Shown: positions 10,747-24,399 of the stretch, piece by piece
How the letters are laid out: every line of letters starts with the position of its first letter
How positions within the stretch are numbered: position 1 is the first letter of the stretch
Assembly (NCBI GenBank): GCA_001179505.1
Contig: CDMY01000138.1
Location: 101,685-165,684 of the forward strand
Direction of reading: 5' to 3'
Length of the DNA: 64,000 nt
DNA from: Vitrella brassicaformis
Lineage: Eukaryota; Sar; Vitrellaceae
The notes under the pieces: generated by a model
What the model was told of the DNA's origin: nothing
Databases searched by the model: none
The model's input: only the letters and a program-made list of their open reading frames with translations
Position numbers and translations under genes: made by a program

Positions 10747-11871
10747 ATGGACACGTCTGCCTGCTTGCCGCCCCTCTGTCCAGGCATACAGGCGAGACAT
10801 GTCCACGGAGCATTCGATGCACATGTATTTGTCCTTGCTTGTCCACATGAGCTTCTCGTGTACATGTACGCGTCACCACATCAGCTACTTGCGTTGGGGG
10901 AGTATGCATGCGCGGGCGGGCGTGGGGGCGTCTCCCTCCCAATGCATGACGGCCCCTCGATGCGGACATCGTCTAAGTAAGAGGCATGTAATCTCTTTGC
11001 AATGCCTTCTCTGGTTCATCCTGACGATCTAACAGTTTGTGTGCTCATCGGGATCTCGGTCGCGCACTGCAGCAGCCCTGCTCTCCGCATCGGGCAGCAC
11101 TTGACGACATCCGCCGAGTCGTGGGACGAGATACTGAGGCACGACACAGAGGTAGCTGTTTGCAACGATTCTCCAGTCGACCCACGGTGCGCGTGACTCT
11201 CCATCCAGATGGCACAGCCGATGACCGGATGTATCAGCAGACCTACGCTCAAGCGGGACAGGACGCCTGGTTTGCCGATCCGGAGGGAGCAATTGCCCTT
11301 GGCTGGTTGACGCGATATCCATGCGCGGTCATTCACAGGAATGAGACGGACCACACTGTGAGTTTTCTTCTGTACCATCTACGGTCTCAAGCCAACAAGA
11401 TCCCGCTTGTGGCCCACGACGGCAGCGCCCAGGGCAAGGAAGAGATGATCAACGAACTCACTACGCTGCTGCGTCGTTCAGGGTGGGTGCTAGAGGCGTC
11501 TGATGCGTTGTCTTGGGTCTTCCGCAAGGCGGGCACCCCCTGCATCAACGATGAAGCGGTGATCCGTACGCTGCTGGATCTTAGCCAGGTGGACGAAGGG
11601 AAGGAAAGGCCAGCTGGCCTAACATACGAGGTCATCGCGTATGCATTTGTGAGTGCACGCAGCAAGAGGAGCCTCAAGACATCGAGATGAACCCGGCCTT
11701 CGACCGGAGCAGCAAGACCTCCTACGCCTACTTTCATATCTACCATGGTGGCAAGTTCAAGAACAAAGAGACACTCTTTGGTGTGGCGGGGTGCAAGTTT
11801 GTCGACAAGGATCAAAGCAATTGTGGCAGAAAGTGTGTATCATGACGGAAAGAGACATGTTTGCCTTCTGA
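10747..11871 (+). CDS. unrecognised protein, five exons
   Basis: A phase-consistent model uses exons 10747-10976, 11036-11151, 11209-11357, 11433-11648 and 11713-11871, with introns of 59, 57, 75 and 64 nt (289 aa). I do not recognise the protein. It has a helical stretch EEMINELTTLLRRSGWVLE, then LSWVFRKAG, TYEVIAYAF and a Trp-rich end (YLPWWQVQEQRDT). Two cautions apply. The introns at 11358-11432 and 11649-11712 are partly open, and an overlapping frame at about 11690-11846 (SYAYFHIYHGGKFKN...NCGRKC) also looks coding, so the 3' end is uncertain. It starts 184 bp from the divergent acetyltransferase gene. Confidence 0.45.
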
Positions 11872-12635
11872 CTGGTTCGCGTACGGCGAGAGATACGAAA
11901 GAACACAGACCGCTGCAACTACCGTTATAGCCCTATTCAAAACTCACAGAACGTATCTCTTCCGAATGGCTGCCCTCAACAGCAAGCAGCGAAGCATCCA
12001 TCCTCGGATGGCCCGTCGCGCAGCGCGAGATCGACGGCATGGAACGGGCGACGGACACGCAATTTTTAAAATCCGCCAGGCACTCCAGGCATACATGGAT
12101 GTGATGGCCATGCAGTACATCATGAATGAATGGCAGACAGCAGGCAAACACACCAATCAATTACTCCATCTCAGTCCGTCCGTCAATTTTCTTAATTCTT
12201 TCCAAGTGTCTCGGTGCTGTCCCACCTACTGTATCTTTCACCCCAGAGCTCCTGCCACTGGGATGCCTCATTTCAGTATGTGTGTGCATCCATCATCGTC
12301 CGTGCATACCTTGAGGTAGGTCAGGCTGCTGTGCTATCCATCTTCAAGACACTTTTTATCTGATAGCTTAGCTTGTGCATTAGGCGTCAGTCAACTGGCG
12401 TCAGTCAACTGACGTCAGTCATGATATCGATCGATTAATTGATTTGTTGCATCCGTCTCTGTGTAGTGTAGGCCATCCATCCATCACACACCACTTAATT
12501 GCAGCCGACAGACAGACAGGCACAACACGCGCAGCCCAGCCCAAACATCGACTGACTGATGGACACCCACCCACCCACGAATACATACAGACAGACATGT
12601 CTCATCAATCGTCGCCGGCAGTCAACACAATTGAG
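11872..12635. other. intergenic region with short direct repeats
   Basis: No supportable gene. A 14-bp word (gcgtcagtcaactg) is repeated nearly perfectly around 12385-12418 and followed by an imperfect third copy. Methionine-rich open frames on the plus strand near 11960-12170 lack splice partners. The 3' end of the Rab6 gene follows. Confidence 0.5.
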
Positions 12636-14483
<1,848 letters not shown>

Positions 14484-14863
14484 GGTGACGGCAGCGACAA
14501 GCGGTCCCGCTCAGGGTCTCCGCCCACTGGGTTTCAGGCCTGCGATGGCAGATGGCTCCCTGCCCGCGGCGGGCAGGCGCCTGTCAGTGGTGCACACAAG
14601 ACAAGACCATCACCCGGGACCACACATGGCAACGGATTCCCTTCTTACACTTCGTCAATTCTTGTTCTCTTCCTCTGGGCTCAACGAATTTCCGCTTGTC
14701 CTGCTTGTCATTCTTCCCTCACTGCTTCTTTCCTCCTCCCATTCCAAGCTCGCAGCTGCTCGGAAGCTTGCAGTGAAAACCAGAGGAAGTTTAGGCAACA
14801 AAGAGACCGACCTGCAGTAGGAAACGTCCATCGACAGTTCGCCGCAACCTTCCACCCCCATAC

Positions 14864-17850
14864 ATGGCAAAGCGATCATCGGATCTGATCAAGGCGGCCT
14901 TTCTAAGCATCTTCTCTCTCGCGTCAGCTTTCCGGATCCTGCCTCATCCTGCAAGAACGAGGGCACCACTGGACAGGCGGTGGCATGCGATGGCGATGAG
15001 TGCGCTGCCCATGTCTGATGACGCCTTGCACCTCGACCTCTTTGAGCGCACCTGGCAATCGTTGGACTGGCGTGTCGTCATGGCGAGCCTGGCCGAGGCC
15101 GCCTCCACTTCGCCCGGCAGACGGCTGGCTCGTAGCGCGTCCTTTGCAGGATCTCACGACGAGTGCCTGGTTCTATACGAGCAGGTCGGGGATGTACGGC
15201 GGCTATCGGAGCAGCTTCCCTTCGCCACCTCCCTTGATATAGGTACATGCACATGCAGGTCCACAGCATTGACATCATGGACGCTTTTTCGTGCTGTGCA
15301 GAGCATCTGGTGAATGTGAGTGACGAGGGAAGGGCGCGTTCATCTTTCAGCCTGCCTGATCTCTATCGGATTGGCACAGCCCTGGACGATGTGACGCATC
15401 TGAAGGGCTGGTTGAGCGCCGCGCATGACCGCTTGGTTGCCGCGGCCAAGAGAGAGAGTGACAGGGGCATCGGCTCGCTGCTGGAGTTAATGGAGCCCGT
15501 GCAGCTTGACAGCGAGCTGACAGATCTGTTCAATGGAGCCTTTGAGGGTGAAAAGCACATACAGTACTTCACCGTATGAGGATCATCCATTGTTCGATTG
15601 TCCCCCTCTGTTTCTTTCGCCAGGGAGTGAGGACAGTCCCGTGCTATCTGGCAACAGGTTTCCCGAGCTGCGCCGTCTGCGCGAATCAATCGCCCGGCTG
15701 GAGATGTCCTTGCAGGTGACAGATCTCGTCGATGCACTTCTGAGCTCTTCACAGGAGGGCCGTGTGATTGTGTCTGCAGGCGCGCATCGAACAGATTGCC
15801 CGGCGGCCGGAGTTGCAGCCGAAGCTTGCCGACGGCTCCGGGGGCAAATGGAGCCGAACAGATACTGGCCGCTTCGTGATTGCCGTCCAGCGACGCTACA
15901 GGAAAGGACTGGGGATCTCCCATGACTTCTCCGGGAGCGGCAAGACAGTCTACCTCGAGCCCGCAGAGCTCGTGGAGCCCACCAATGAGCTGATGGAGGC
16001 ACGAATGTCTCTGCGCAGCGAGGGGGCCCGGATTTGCTCAGATATGTCGTGGATGGTCACAAGACATGCCGTCGCCATCGCCAATGCAGTCGAGTGTGCT
16101 GGGAGGGTGGACCTTGCTCAGGCAAGGTATCTGCTGGGAGAGAAGATCGGCGGCACCATACCAACTGTCGGCACTGAGGGGAAGATCCACATCGATCAGT
16201 CCAGGCACCCAGTCCTGGCTCTGCGCGGCGTCGAACCCACAGCCAATGATATCTCGCTCGGCTTCGACTATGATGCTCTTGTGCTCACGGGGCCGAATGC
16301 GGGAGGGAAGACGGTCGTCCTCAAGACTCTGGGCCTGTTTGCGCTGTTTGTGCGGTATGGCCTTCCCGTGCCGGCAATGGATGGAGCACGGGTGGATTGG
16401 TTCAACCCCATCCTGGCTGACATTGGTACGCTCACATTCACGCACAACGTTGCGCACAGAGGCAGGCACATCACGAGATGACATTGTGATGTACGTATCA
16501 TCTTCGCGTGTGTGCATTCCAATGGCATGCAGGCGACCTTCAGACAGTCACCGGAGACGTCAGCACCTTCTCGGGCCACCTGCTCGTCTCTAAGGTGATG
16601 ACGAGCAAGCAGGATCAATAATGTCAGTCGCACATCCCTGTCTGCATATGCTCGCTTGTACAGGCTGTGCTTGAGCGTGCGGGTCGTGGTGCGCTGGTGC
16701 TGATGGACGAGATGGGGACGGGCACAGACCCTTCCCAGGGAGCCGCACTCGCGCAGGCGCTGCTCGAGACCCTGGTCGACAGCGGCTGCAAAGTCGCCCT
16801 CACCACTCACTTCTCTCAGGCAAGCGCACCATATATACACAAGACCCACCGATGACATACGTCATTCCTAGTACGCCGTTGCTCTCTGTGTGCCCCCCTT
16901 CGCCTCATTCGATCGATCAGCTCAAGGAGCTCGCAGCGAGTGATCGCCGGTTTCGCATTGGTGCGATGGAGTGGATGCAGGGGCGGCCCACCTACCGCCT
17001 CAAGCTGGGCATGGTTGGCGAGTCGTTGGCACTGGACGTCGCCGAGCGGCTGCGGCTGCCGAGCAGTGTGCTCGATCGTGCGCGGTTGCTCCTCGATGAG
17101 GACACGCGGCGGCTGACTGAACTGGTCAAGGAGCTGGAGCACGAAAAAGAGAGTGTGAGGTCGCTCAAGCAGGAGCTTAAGAGGGAGACCAAGAGGACGG
17201 AAGCGCTGCAGAGGGAGCTGGAGGTCGCCAAGGAACAAGTGGAGCAATCGAAAGAGGAGGTCAGGAGACGGATATCCATAAATGCATACGCCAGCGATCT
17301 AAGTGATGTATTGTGAATGTACCGACCCGTGGGTGCATATCGTGCATGTGTGCAGGTGTTGTTCGAGACGGCCAAGATCCGACTCGCTACTCTGGAGTCC
17401 GAGGAGGGCGAGCTGCGATCCCTTGTGTCGCGGCTGAAGGAGGAGGAGGACCTCAAGCTTGCCGAGGCTGCTCTGCGCGAGGCGGAACGGCTAAAGCTGA
17501 TCGCCAAGGAGAAAGTGGACAAGGGCAGGAAACTGCCAACCGGATGGGTGAAGGCGGCAAAGGTGGACAAGGGCGATGAGGTGTATGTGCTCAAAGGCCC
17601 GCTAGCCGGCAATCGCGGCAAGGCAGTCAAGAGGGGGGGGCGCGGCGTGGTGACAGTGCGTGTGAATAAGGGCGGGGGGCGGGATGTCAATGTGGAGATG
17701 CCTCCGGACTACCTCGCCGTGAGGCGGACGGCCGCCAGTGGCGGCAAGGGCGGGGAAAAGGGGGCGAGGGGAGGCGCGAGTGCTCTGGATAAGCGAGTGC
17801 TGGAGATAGAGAGGAAGAAGGCACTGCTCTTCGGAGGGAACAAGAGATAG
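14864..17850 (+). CDS. mutS2: plastid-type MutS2 family ATPase
   Basis: Eight exons close in phase: 14864-15242, 15302-15547, 15624-15715, 15780-16425, 16533-16594, 16664-16819, 16921-17259 and 17356-17850 (804 aa). The leader MAKRSSDLIKAAFLSIFSLA plus SAFRILPHPARTR is a signal peptide ending in ASA-F plus a basic transit region, as for complex plastids. The body is MutS2: a clamp-like helical part, then Walker A GPNAGGKT, STFSGHL, Walker B ALVLMDEMGTGTDP and TTHFSQ-LKELA. After these come a long charged coiled coil (about 590-700) and a KOW-like strand region (GDEVYVLKGPLAGNRGKAV). I see no C-terminal Smr nuclease domain, which bacterial MutS2 normally has. The family acts on branched DNA or stalled ribosomes; a plastid role is inference. 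The intron after TTHFSQ starts with GC (CAG|gcaagc). Confidence 0.93.
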
Positions 17851-18360
17851 CTAGTCTCCATGCATCTTATACCGACGCTCTTTGTCCATCTCTTTCTGCC
17901 TACCACTATCACAAGGCAGACTTCCTGTCCTGCTCAAACTTTCGGTGGAGCTCCTTGCGCCTCACGGGGTGTGGCCGGTCAAATCTGCAGCGCCCCTCAT
18001 CTCTCGTATGTCGTCGGCATTCTGCCTGTGTCGGGACCTGATTCCCCCCTCGTGCCCACTACGCCGGTGCGGGCGACCACCTCCACTTTGTGCTGCAGAC
18101 AATACACATGGACACATGCACACATAACACACATGGGACACATGCACACATGGACGTCGATGGCAGGAAACCGACTTTTTATCATTGAGACACGAGAGAA
18201 CGGCCACTGAATGAAAGATTGAACGAGTGCTTTATTCTTTGGACATCTTTGCATGCTGGCGAAAAATTGCGATCCTGTCCGAAGCCGGCCTCCAACGCCT
18301 CCGAGTCTGTACGCACACTGTACCTCTCCCCCTCAGACATTGTTCGTCATTCCGTCCACC
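17851..18360. other. intergenic region MutS2 to carbonic anhydrase
   Basis: About 510 bp holding the MutS2 3' flank and the promoter side of the carbonic anhydrase gene. A CA/ACATGG-rich stretch lies at about 18099-18155. No open frame with credible splice partners is seen. Confidence 0.6.
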
Positions 18361-20048
18361 ATGACAATCCGACATAGTACGTGTCTGTTGATTCTCGGCG
18401 TCGGCACTCTGCTTCTCCTGGCGGTGAGAGGTGAGGTCGCGTTTGACTTCGAACAAAATGGGGCGGACTGGTTCACCCTTGATGACATCCCGAACAACCA
18501 GTGCGGCGCCACACTCAGATCGGTACGCACAGTGCCAAATATGTATGTGTGGGCATGGCAGCCGACACAAACAAACGTTGCTCACCTGTCTGTCTGTGTG
18601 TGCGTGTGTCTATGGCTTACATACGCATCTGCGTAGAGCCCTATCGACATCAGGAAGGACGAGGTGAAGAAGGGGGCGTCGGTGGTCAGCTTCTTTTACC
18701 CGCCACTGGAGGAGGAAATCACCATCTTCTGGTCAGCCTGCTGCCCTCTCGTTGTATACACGAAAATGCACTTTGTGTGTCTGTGTGTGTGCACAGGAAC
18801 GATATATTCGTGGACGGAGAGCTGAGGGATCCGGACGGCACAGAGGACTTTGGGTATCTCCAGTACCAATCAAAGAAATTCGTCGCCGTGTCGTAAGCAA
18901 GCCAAGCCAGAACGCACACCTGCCTGCCTGCCTGCCTTCCTGCCTTGATTGTGCCCTGCTCCTTGTCCAGCTTTCACTTCCACTCACGGTCGGAACACAC
19001 GTTCGACGGCAAACAGTTCCCCCTGGAGATGCACATTGTGCACGTGCGAACCGACAATGATCAAACCCTGCGTGAGTGGCCCACAGAATGACTGCTTTAC
19101 TGCCTTACTGCTGGTCTGTCTGTCTGTGTGTCGACTGACTGACAGCTGAGTTTGCGGTTCTCGGTTTTCTGTTCGCGGAAGGCCCAAAGACGAATACGTT
19201 CCTTCGGTCTCTCGGTAAGCACATTCACGTGCGGCTGCGGAACGATTTTCATAGAATGTGTGCACACGCGGGTGTCATTCGGTGCACATATATGCAGAAA
19301 ACCCAGATGGCAGGCCCAGGATCCCTTCAGTCGATGCGCCAGACGTCATGTATACAGTCGACGCAGACCTCTCCGAGCTCGGCCAGTTCGCAGCGGATTC
19401 CAAGATCTTCCACTACCCTGGTTCGCTCACAACGCCCCCCTGCACGCAGGCAAGCGACTATCACAGGGGAATTCGCCTCTTAATCGGTGGAGCTTGCGTC
19501 TTTCTTGCCCTGCTTGTCAGGCTGTGAATTGGTTTGTGGTTGCGGAGCCCTTGCTGGCAAAGGAAGAGCAGCTCGACTTGTGGGTGAATGCCAACCTCAA
19601 CGGAAACAGCTTTAGACTCACGCAAAACCCCGAAGTCATCGACGGACAGGTGAACGATTCACAGGGCACGTTGAGGAACGGCTCGCATGTTGCGCTGTGC
19701 GGTGGTGTGCCTGTTCAGACGACGCAGAGGAACGAGCTGGTGGACAGGTTTGGGGTCCTGAAAATCAATGCCGACTTTGTGCCGTCGCTGTTACCGGTTG
19801 AGGCAGGAGTGGTCCCAGACAGTCCCGTGTTCCCTGACGAGATGCGAGATGCAGTCATGATGGCATTAGCAAGAGCTGAGAAAAGGGCAAGCTTGTTCGG
19901 CCACTTGCAGACAGCAGAGAGAGAGCGACATGGCCCAGCAGAGGGAGAGAGCGACATGTGGCTCTCTGACATCCTCAATTCTCTGAAGGCAAAGCTGGAT
20001 CAAAGACACACACAAGTGATGGGAGGGAGCCCGTACGGACTGAACTGA
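18361..20048 (+). CDS. secreted alpha-type carbonic anhydrase
   Basis: Seven exons (18361-18522, 18637-18731, 18797-18892, 18971-19071, 19146-19214, 19298-19449, 19521-20048) close in phase to about 400 aa. The start MTIRHSTCLLILGVGTLLLL is a signal peptide. Alpha-CA landmarks appear in order: SPIDI, the paired zinc histidines in SFHFHSRSEH with the gate-keeper Glu, the third zinc histidine in EMHIVH, AVLGFLFAEG, and the substrate pocket GSLTTPPCTQ-AVNWFV. All residues for CO2 hydration are present, so it should be active outside the cytosol, in the endomembrane system, periplastid space or outside the cell. About 130 residues beyond the family core (from roughly LCGGVPVQ) form an Ala/Glu-rich helical tail. 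The intron after PPCTQ begins with GC (CAG|gcaagc). Confidence 0.92.
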
Positions 20049-22540
20049 CACAGAGGGAGGGAGGGAGGCAGGGAGGGAGGGAGGGACGGACGGAGCGAGG
20101 GAGCGTGGTGTTTGCTGAGTGGGTGGGTGCCGGGGTAGCCGGCTAGTGGCCTGGCTGAGTGCGTTGGGTGCCGGGGTAGCCAGCATACATGGCTTGGCTT
20201 TCGTATGTTCACACGTTTGTGCCCTTTCATGCTGTGGTGCTTGCACGTGTTCCTGTTTCATGCACGTAGCTAAGTGCATCCGTGGCTGCCGGAGTTTCTG
20301 TTCAGGCTGGGTCGATTCCGACTCTCGTCTTACATTCATACAGACATGCAGGCATACAAACATATAAACGTGTATATTCATTCATACGCTGATCTGGCGC
20401 TGTTTTTTGGCAGCTGCCGAAGCAACCCTGCGTACGGTGCATGCATGGGGTGTGTGGTTTGTGTGGTTTGTGTGGTGAATCCCTTTGTTTTCCATTTTGT
20501 GGGTATCTCTGTACGACCTTTGCACTTTGCCTGCCAGATATCCATATTCCTTTGCTCTTGTGTGTCTCGTGTTGACACGTTCAGTGCGGGAGAGGTGTGG
20601 AAAGGGTGTGATTGGCGTGGCTGTGTCGGTCAGGGCTGCTGGGCTGGAGGGTGGTGTGTGTGGCGGACGCCTGTATTGGTGTGTACTTGTGGGGTGGATG
20701 GGATGGACCGCAAGCAAAGAGATCGATCGTAGTCCCGGATGATGTAGCCAGTGCCGGATGATGTAGCCTCTGTCTCTTCCTCCTGATGTGCGACAGAGGG
20801 TGCTTCATCGTCAAACCAATTGGAGTTGCCTGAATTTTTGTCTTGCTAGTCTCTATGTGCATCTCTAAGGCCTCGAAAACGAGGCTTCGAGCAGCAAAAG
20901 CAGAGTTGGTTCCTGCCTGAAGTAGTGGCGGCAGGTGTACGCACCTTAAGGGTCACGTGTACGTCACCTGTAGGCTCGTCCAGCGTGTCCTGTGCTTTGT
21001 TCCGCGCTATATATAGGGCTTATGACAGTTGTTGGGCCCTATAGATATCAGCATGCACCCTTGACTATGCTGATGGAAGGAGCCTTGTGATGGAAGGTTT
21101 GTGTGTGTGCTTAAGGTCTACATGCACACAATGACTTGCGTATGATGTCTCCCATGACACTACCTCAGTCGAAGCTGGTTGTTGGGTTATGTTGTTGTGT
21201 GTGTGTGTGAGTGTGTGTGTGAGTGAGTGTGTGTGTGTGTGGTGTTGTGGTGAAACGGCGTGTGTCTGCTTTTGCGTCCTACATCCGAGTTTGCTATGTG
21301 TCGTTTTTCTCAATATGCATGTCATCGAAAACATCCGCCCAAAAAGTCAGCTGTGGACACACGTGTGTGGGTGAATGACTAACTCACTACTCAGCATACC
21401 TATCTGGTTGGCAGATGTAAGGTTGTCCTTTGATGGCATGCAATTTTGAGTGCGCGTGTGTCTCCCTCCGTATGGTCGGCTGCCTGGCTGGCTGAGTGTG
21501 TGTGGTCAGCAGTCATGTGACGATGTGTGGCGTGTGTCTACATAAAGGGGGGCAGCGAAGGGGACGCAAAGGCGCCCTTCTCTGCACGTCTTGTGCGCTT
21601 TGTGCGCGTTTCATACAGTTTCAAGTGAATGGACAGTCGAGCAGTATATGCCACACCATGTGCCTCGCAGACAGAGACTCCAAGGGGGAAAGATGAAGAG
21701 ACACCGATCGACAAGAAACGTGATTCCTCACTGTGTGGATGGATGAATGGATATCGCAAAATTGCTGGTGTTTGGCATCGACTTCCGCGCCCCTAAACGA
21801 TTACGGGATGGTACAGCCGTCAGCTTCACGGCCAGCACTCACGATCACGCACACATCGCAAGGGAGGAAAACATAGGAGCAGACTCTTCATTGGCGACTG
21901 TGTCCGTACAAATGCATGGATGGGATAAGTGGCTGGCTGCATGAATGGACTAAGTCCTTCCCTCGTCAAAACTGCCGCAGACTACAACCACGTGTGCATT
22001 GACGTGTCTGCCTGTCCATCCATCCGTCCATATGTGTGAATGGTCTACATGAAAGCCTGTACAACCATTTGGCCATGAAATGTGTGAGCGTGTACAATGA
22101 AAAAGAGCGAAGAAGCCAAACGTATAATGAAACGCACGAAGGCAGCAGACAGTTCACGGCAGTGTTTAATGCCTCATGTGAGAGAGTGAGAGAGAGCGGG
22201 AGAGACGCGTAAGCAGGAAGGCAGGCAGGCTCTCTAGGTACTCAGTACATAAAAACACTCGCATCGCATTTAATGGCTTACAAAAGCATTCCATCTGGCT
22301 GGGCAAGATCAATACCGATTATAGATAGCCTCGTATTCACGCTCCTCAATCCCTAGTAGCTCATGACAGGGACAGACACACACACAAATTGCACTCACAG
22401 GTACGTACGAAGGTAGGAAGGCAGAGGCAGCACTCTTCAGCTGTCCCTCATGCGCTATCCCTTTGAAATGCCAAAAGGAGGCCTTGCAATGGGCCACATT
22501 AGATCGTGAACACTGGAAAAATGTAAAGCGGAGGCGCTAT
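20049..22540. other. 2.5-kb intergenic, low-complexity region
   Basis: Contains a ggga/gggagg run (20053-20100), a partial duplication of gtgccggggtagcc (about 20128 and 20167), a duplicated ccggatgatgtagcc word (about 20736 and 20753), and a small hairpin gcctcg-aaaa-cgaggc at 20870-20885. There is also a TATA-like cgctatatatagg at 21006 with no recognisable downstream gene, and a TG-rich tract at 21187-21242. From about 21,289 onward the sequence belongs to a segmental duplication repeated near 30,518. Confidence 0.6.
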
Positions 22541-24395
22541 TTACCGCCTCCTGTCTGGCCCTGCGAATCGTGTCACAGCCGCCCGTGTGTCATCGCCGAG
22601 GACGAATGATCCCTCCAGCTTAACAACGTCGTCAGCCGCCTCAAACAGACTGAACCCTGGGCCATTCGTCTGCCGATATATTTGTACACATCGAGAGCAT
22701 CACATAAGCAAGCACCATAGACAGATGCAAAGAGCGCTGTATGTATGTATGTATGCATGCAATCTTCGTCGACCGACTCGCCTACCAGTATTGTTGCCAC
22801 TGCGTCCACAGTGCCCGCCCGCAACTCGTCGACGAGTTCAGTGATGGGAATCTCGACGAGTGTCACCTCCAGGCCCAGCTCCTGTGTGACCGCGACGAAG
22901 TCGTCGATAAAGAAACACCCGGGGCAGACGCCAACACTCTTGCTGCAGCCACAACAAATCCAGCCAAGCGTTACTTACATATACAATGCGCCCTCACTCT
23001 CCCCACCCGTCTAGAGAAGAGGGGTCCTCCGTCACGTCAACTGTCGCCAATTCAGAGTCTTCCTCGACCCACACACCGACCTCGTTAACGAAGCTGCACA
23101 CACATACACGGACCGACTTATTCAGTGAGCTGACCGACTCATTCAAAGAGCGTGTATACTTGACGATGGCGCAGCTCGTATAATCTACCGACTGCGAACG
23201 TTCCTCAGTAACCTGATGAGAGAACAAGGCGACGAGCATCAAAGTCGTACGCTTCCACCCACTCTGACGTACAGAGAAGAAGGTAATGGCATCAACAGTC
23301 TCGTCATTCAAAGCCTCTCTAAACTGGAGGAAGAAATCTTCTGTGTTGTCAATAATCGTGTAATTGGCCTTGATGTCTACGCCATACTCCTAACGGCAAA
23401 ACAAGCGAGGACCAGAGATGAGGCAACTTGGCCGATATACTTAAAGCGTCGTATGCTGCATGTACCCTTGATAGCTCGGGCAGAATCAGCTCATTGACGG
23501 CAACATAGTAAGCACCTACACTCCCCGGCTCGGTGGGATCGCTAATGATTGACAGGCCAATCTCGAGAATGCCTTCGTCCAGCACCTGCAAGACGCGGAG
23601 CCCTCGCATTGACTGACTGGTCCCGTTCTCCTGCCTACCTTCTCAAAGGTTCCCTCGGCGTCTTCTTTGGCAGGGTAGGAAGCTTCGCAGTCGGGGAAAT
23701 CAAAGGAGGCCAAAGGGAAGGTAGCATTCAACACGGACAAATGCTCATCCGACTCGCGGACCTGAAGCAGACAATGAAACATTTGCAATTGTTTCGGTTA
23801 TGGATGTGGACCACCTACGTTCTTAATGGCAGTGCTGAGGGCTGCGTTAAGCTGGACGTCTCCATCGTCACCCGTCACGTAGGGGTTTGCTGGCTCCTTG
23901 ATCCTCAGGAACTCCAGCAGGTCATCGAGGAGCTCCTCTAGGTCTGCCTTGCTGACCTCCAGCTGCTTCTCACCCAGCTCCTCGGGGGCGGCCGCCGCCA
24001 ACCACAACGAAAGAAGGAGGCCGCCGAGGAGAGAGAATACCGAGGGAACCGAGGGGCGTGACATAAGGTTCCTGTTTGGAGTAGTTTCGGGGCCGCCCGT
24101 GTGCGAAGTGCCTCATGCGCCGTTGGGATGGCCAGATTTTCGATGCCAGCCAAATTGACTGACGCTGAGCGCAGTGATGACGTCACGGTGACGATGCTGG
24201 ACGAGAAGAAGATTCGTCGAAGGATAAAGGGATGGACAGATAGAAAGGTACCCAGACAGAGATACACAGACCAGCTCCTTTGTTCAGGGTGTGCAGATGC
24301 ACTCTGCCACATTTTCGTTTCCCGCTTCTGAGTTTTCCCGCTTCTGAGTTTTGTAAAAGACACAACAAATTAAAACGAGACAGAGGACACGAGCT
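21289..24395. repeat. segmental duplication, left copy
   Basis: The sequence from tttgctatgtgtcgtttttctc to the word gaggacacgag near 24,390 is repeated in the same orientation at about 30,518-33,750 with many small differences. It covers non-coding flank plus the whole solute-binding-protein-like gene. The right copy carries about 100 bp around 31,440-31,545 that is missing here. Confidence 0.85.
22541..24064 (-). CDS. secreted protein resembling family-3 solute-binding proteins
   Basis: An intact gene. Exons 23819-24064 (signal MSRPSVPSVFSLLGGLLLSL), 23639-23761, 23466-23585 and 23273-23389 are followed by four further exons down to the stop at 22541, with all phases closing. The fold reads like a two-lobe bacterial SBP_bac_3 protein. 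Lobe 1 has ILEIGLSIISDP, VAVNELILPELS-EYGVDIKANY, FREALNDETVDAITFFS and then VTEERSQSVDYTS, which corresponds to the family's TPERAKxVDFS hinge. Lobe 2 has SSLDG-KSVGVCPGCFFIDDF (compare LKGKxVGVxxGS), TLVEIPITELVDEL with GTVDAVATI, and a final strand. Such proteins bind amino acids or other small solutes in bacteria. Here no transporter or channel segment is attached, so the ligand and role are unknown. The assignment rests on motif order only. Confidence 0.75.
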
Positions 24396-24399
24396 GAGT

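Noticed and set aside
20870-20885. Hairpin gcctcg-aaaa-cgaggc as a transcription terminator
   Set aside because: No T-tract follows and the genome is eukaryotic; a 6-bp stem is expected by chance.
21006-21018. TATA-box-like cgctatatatagg
   Set aside because: No gene starts within several hundred bases on either strand, so promoter activity is unsupported.
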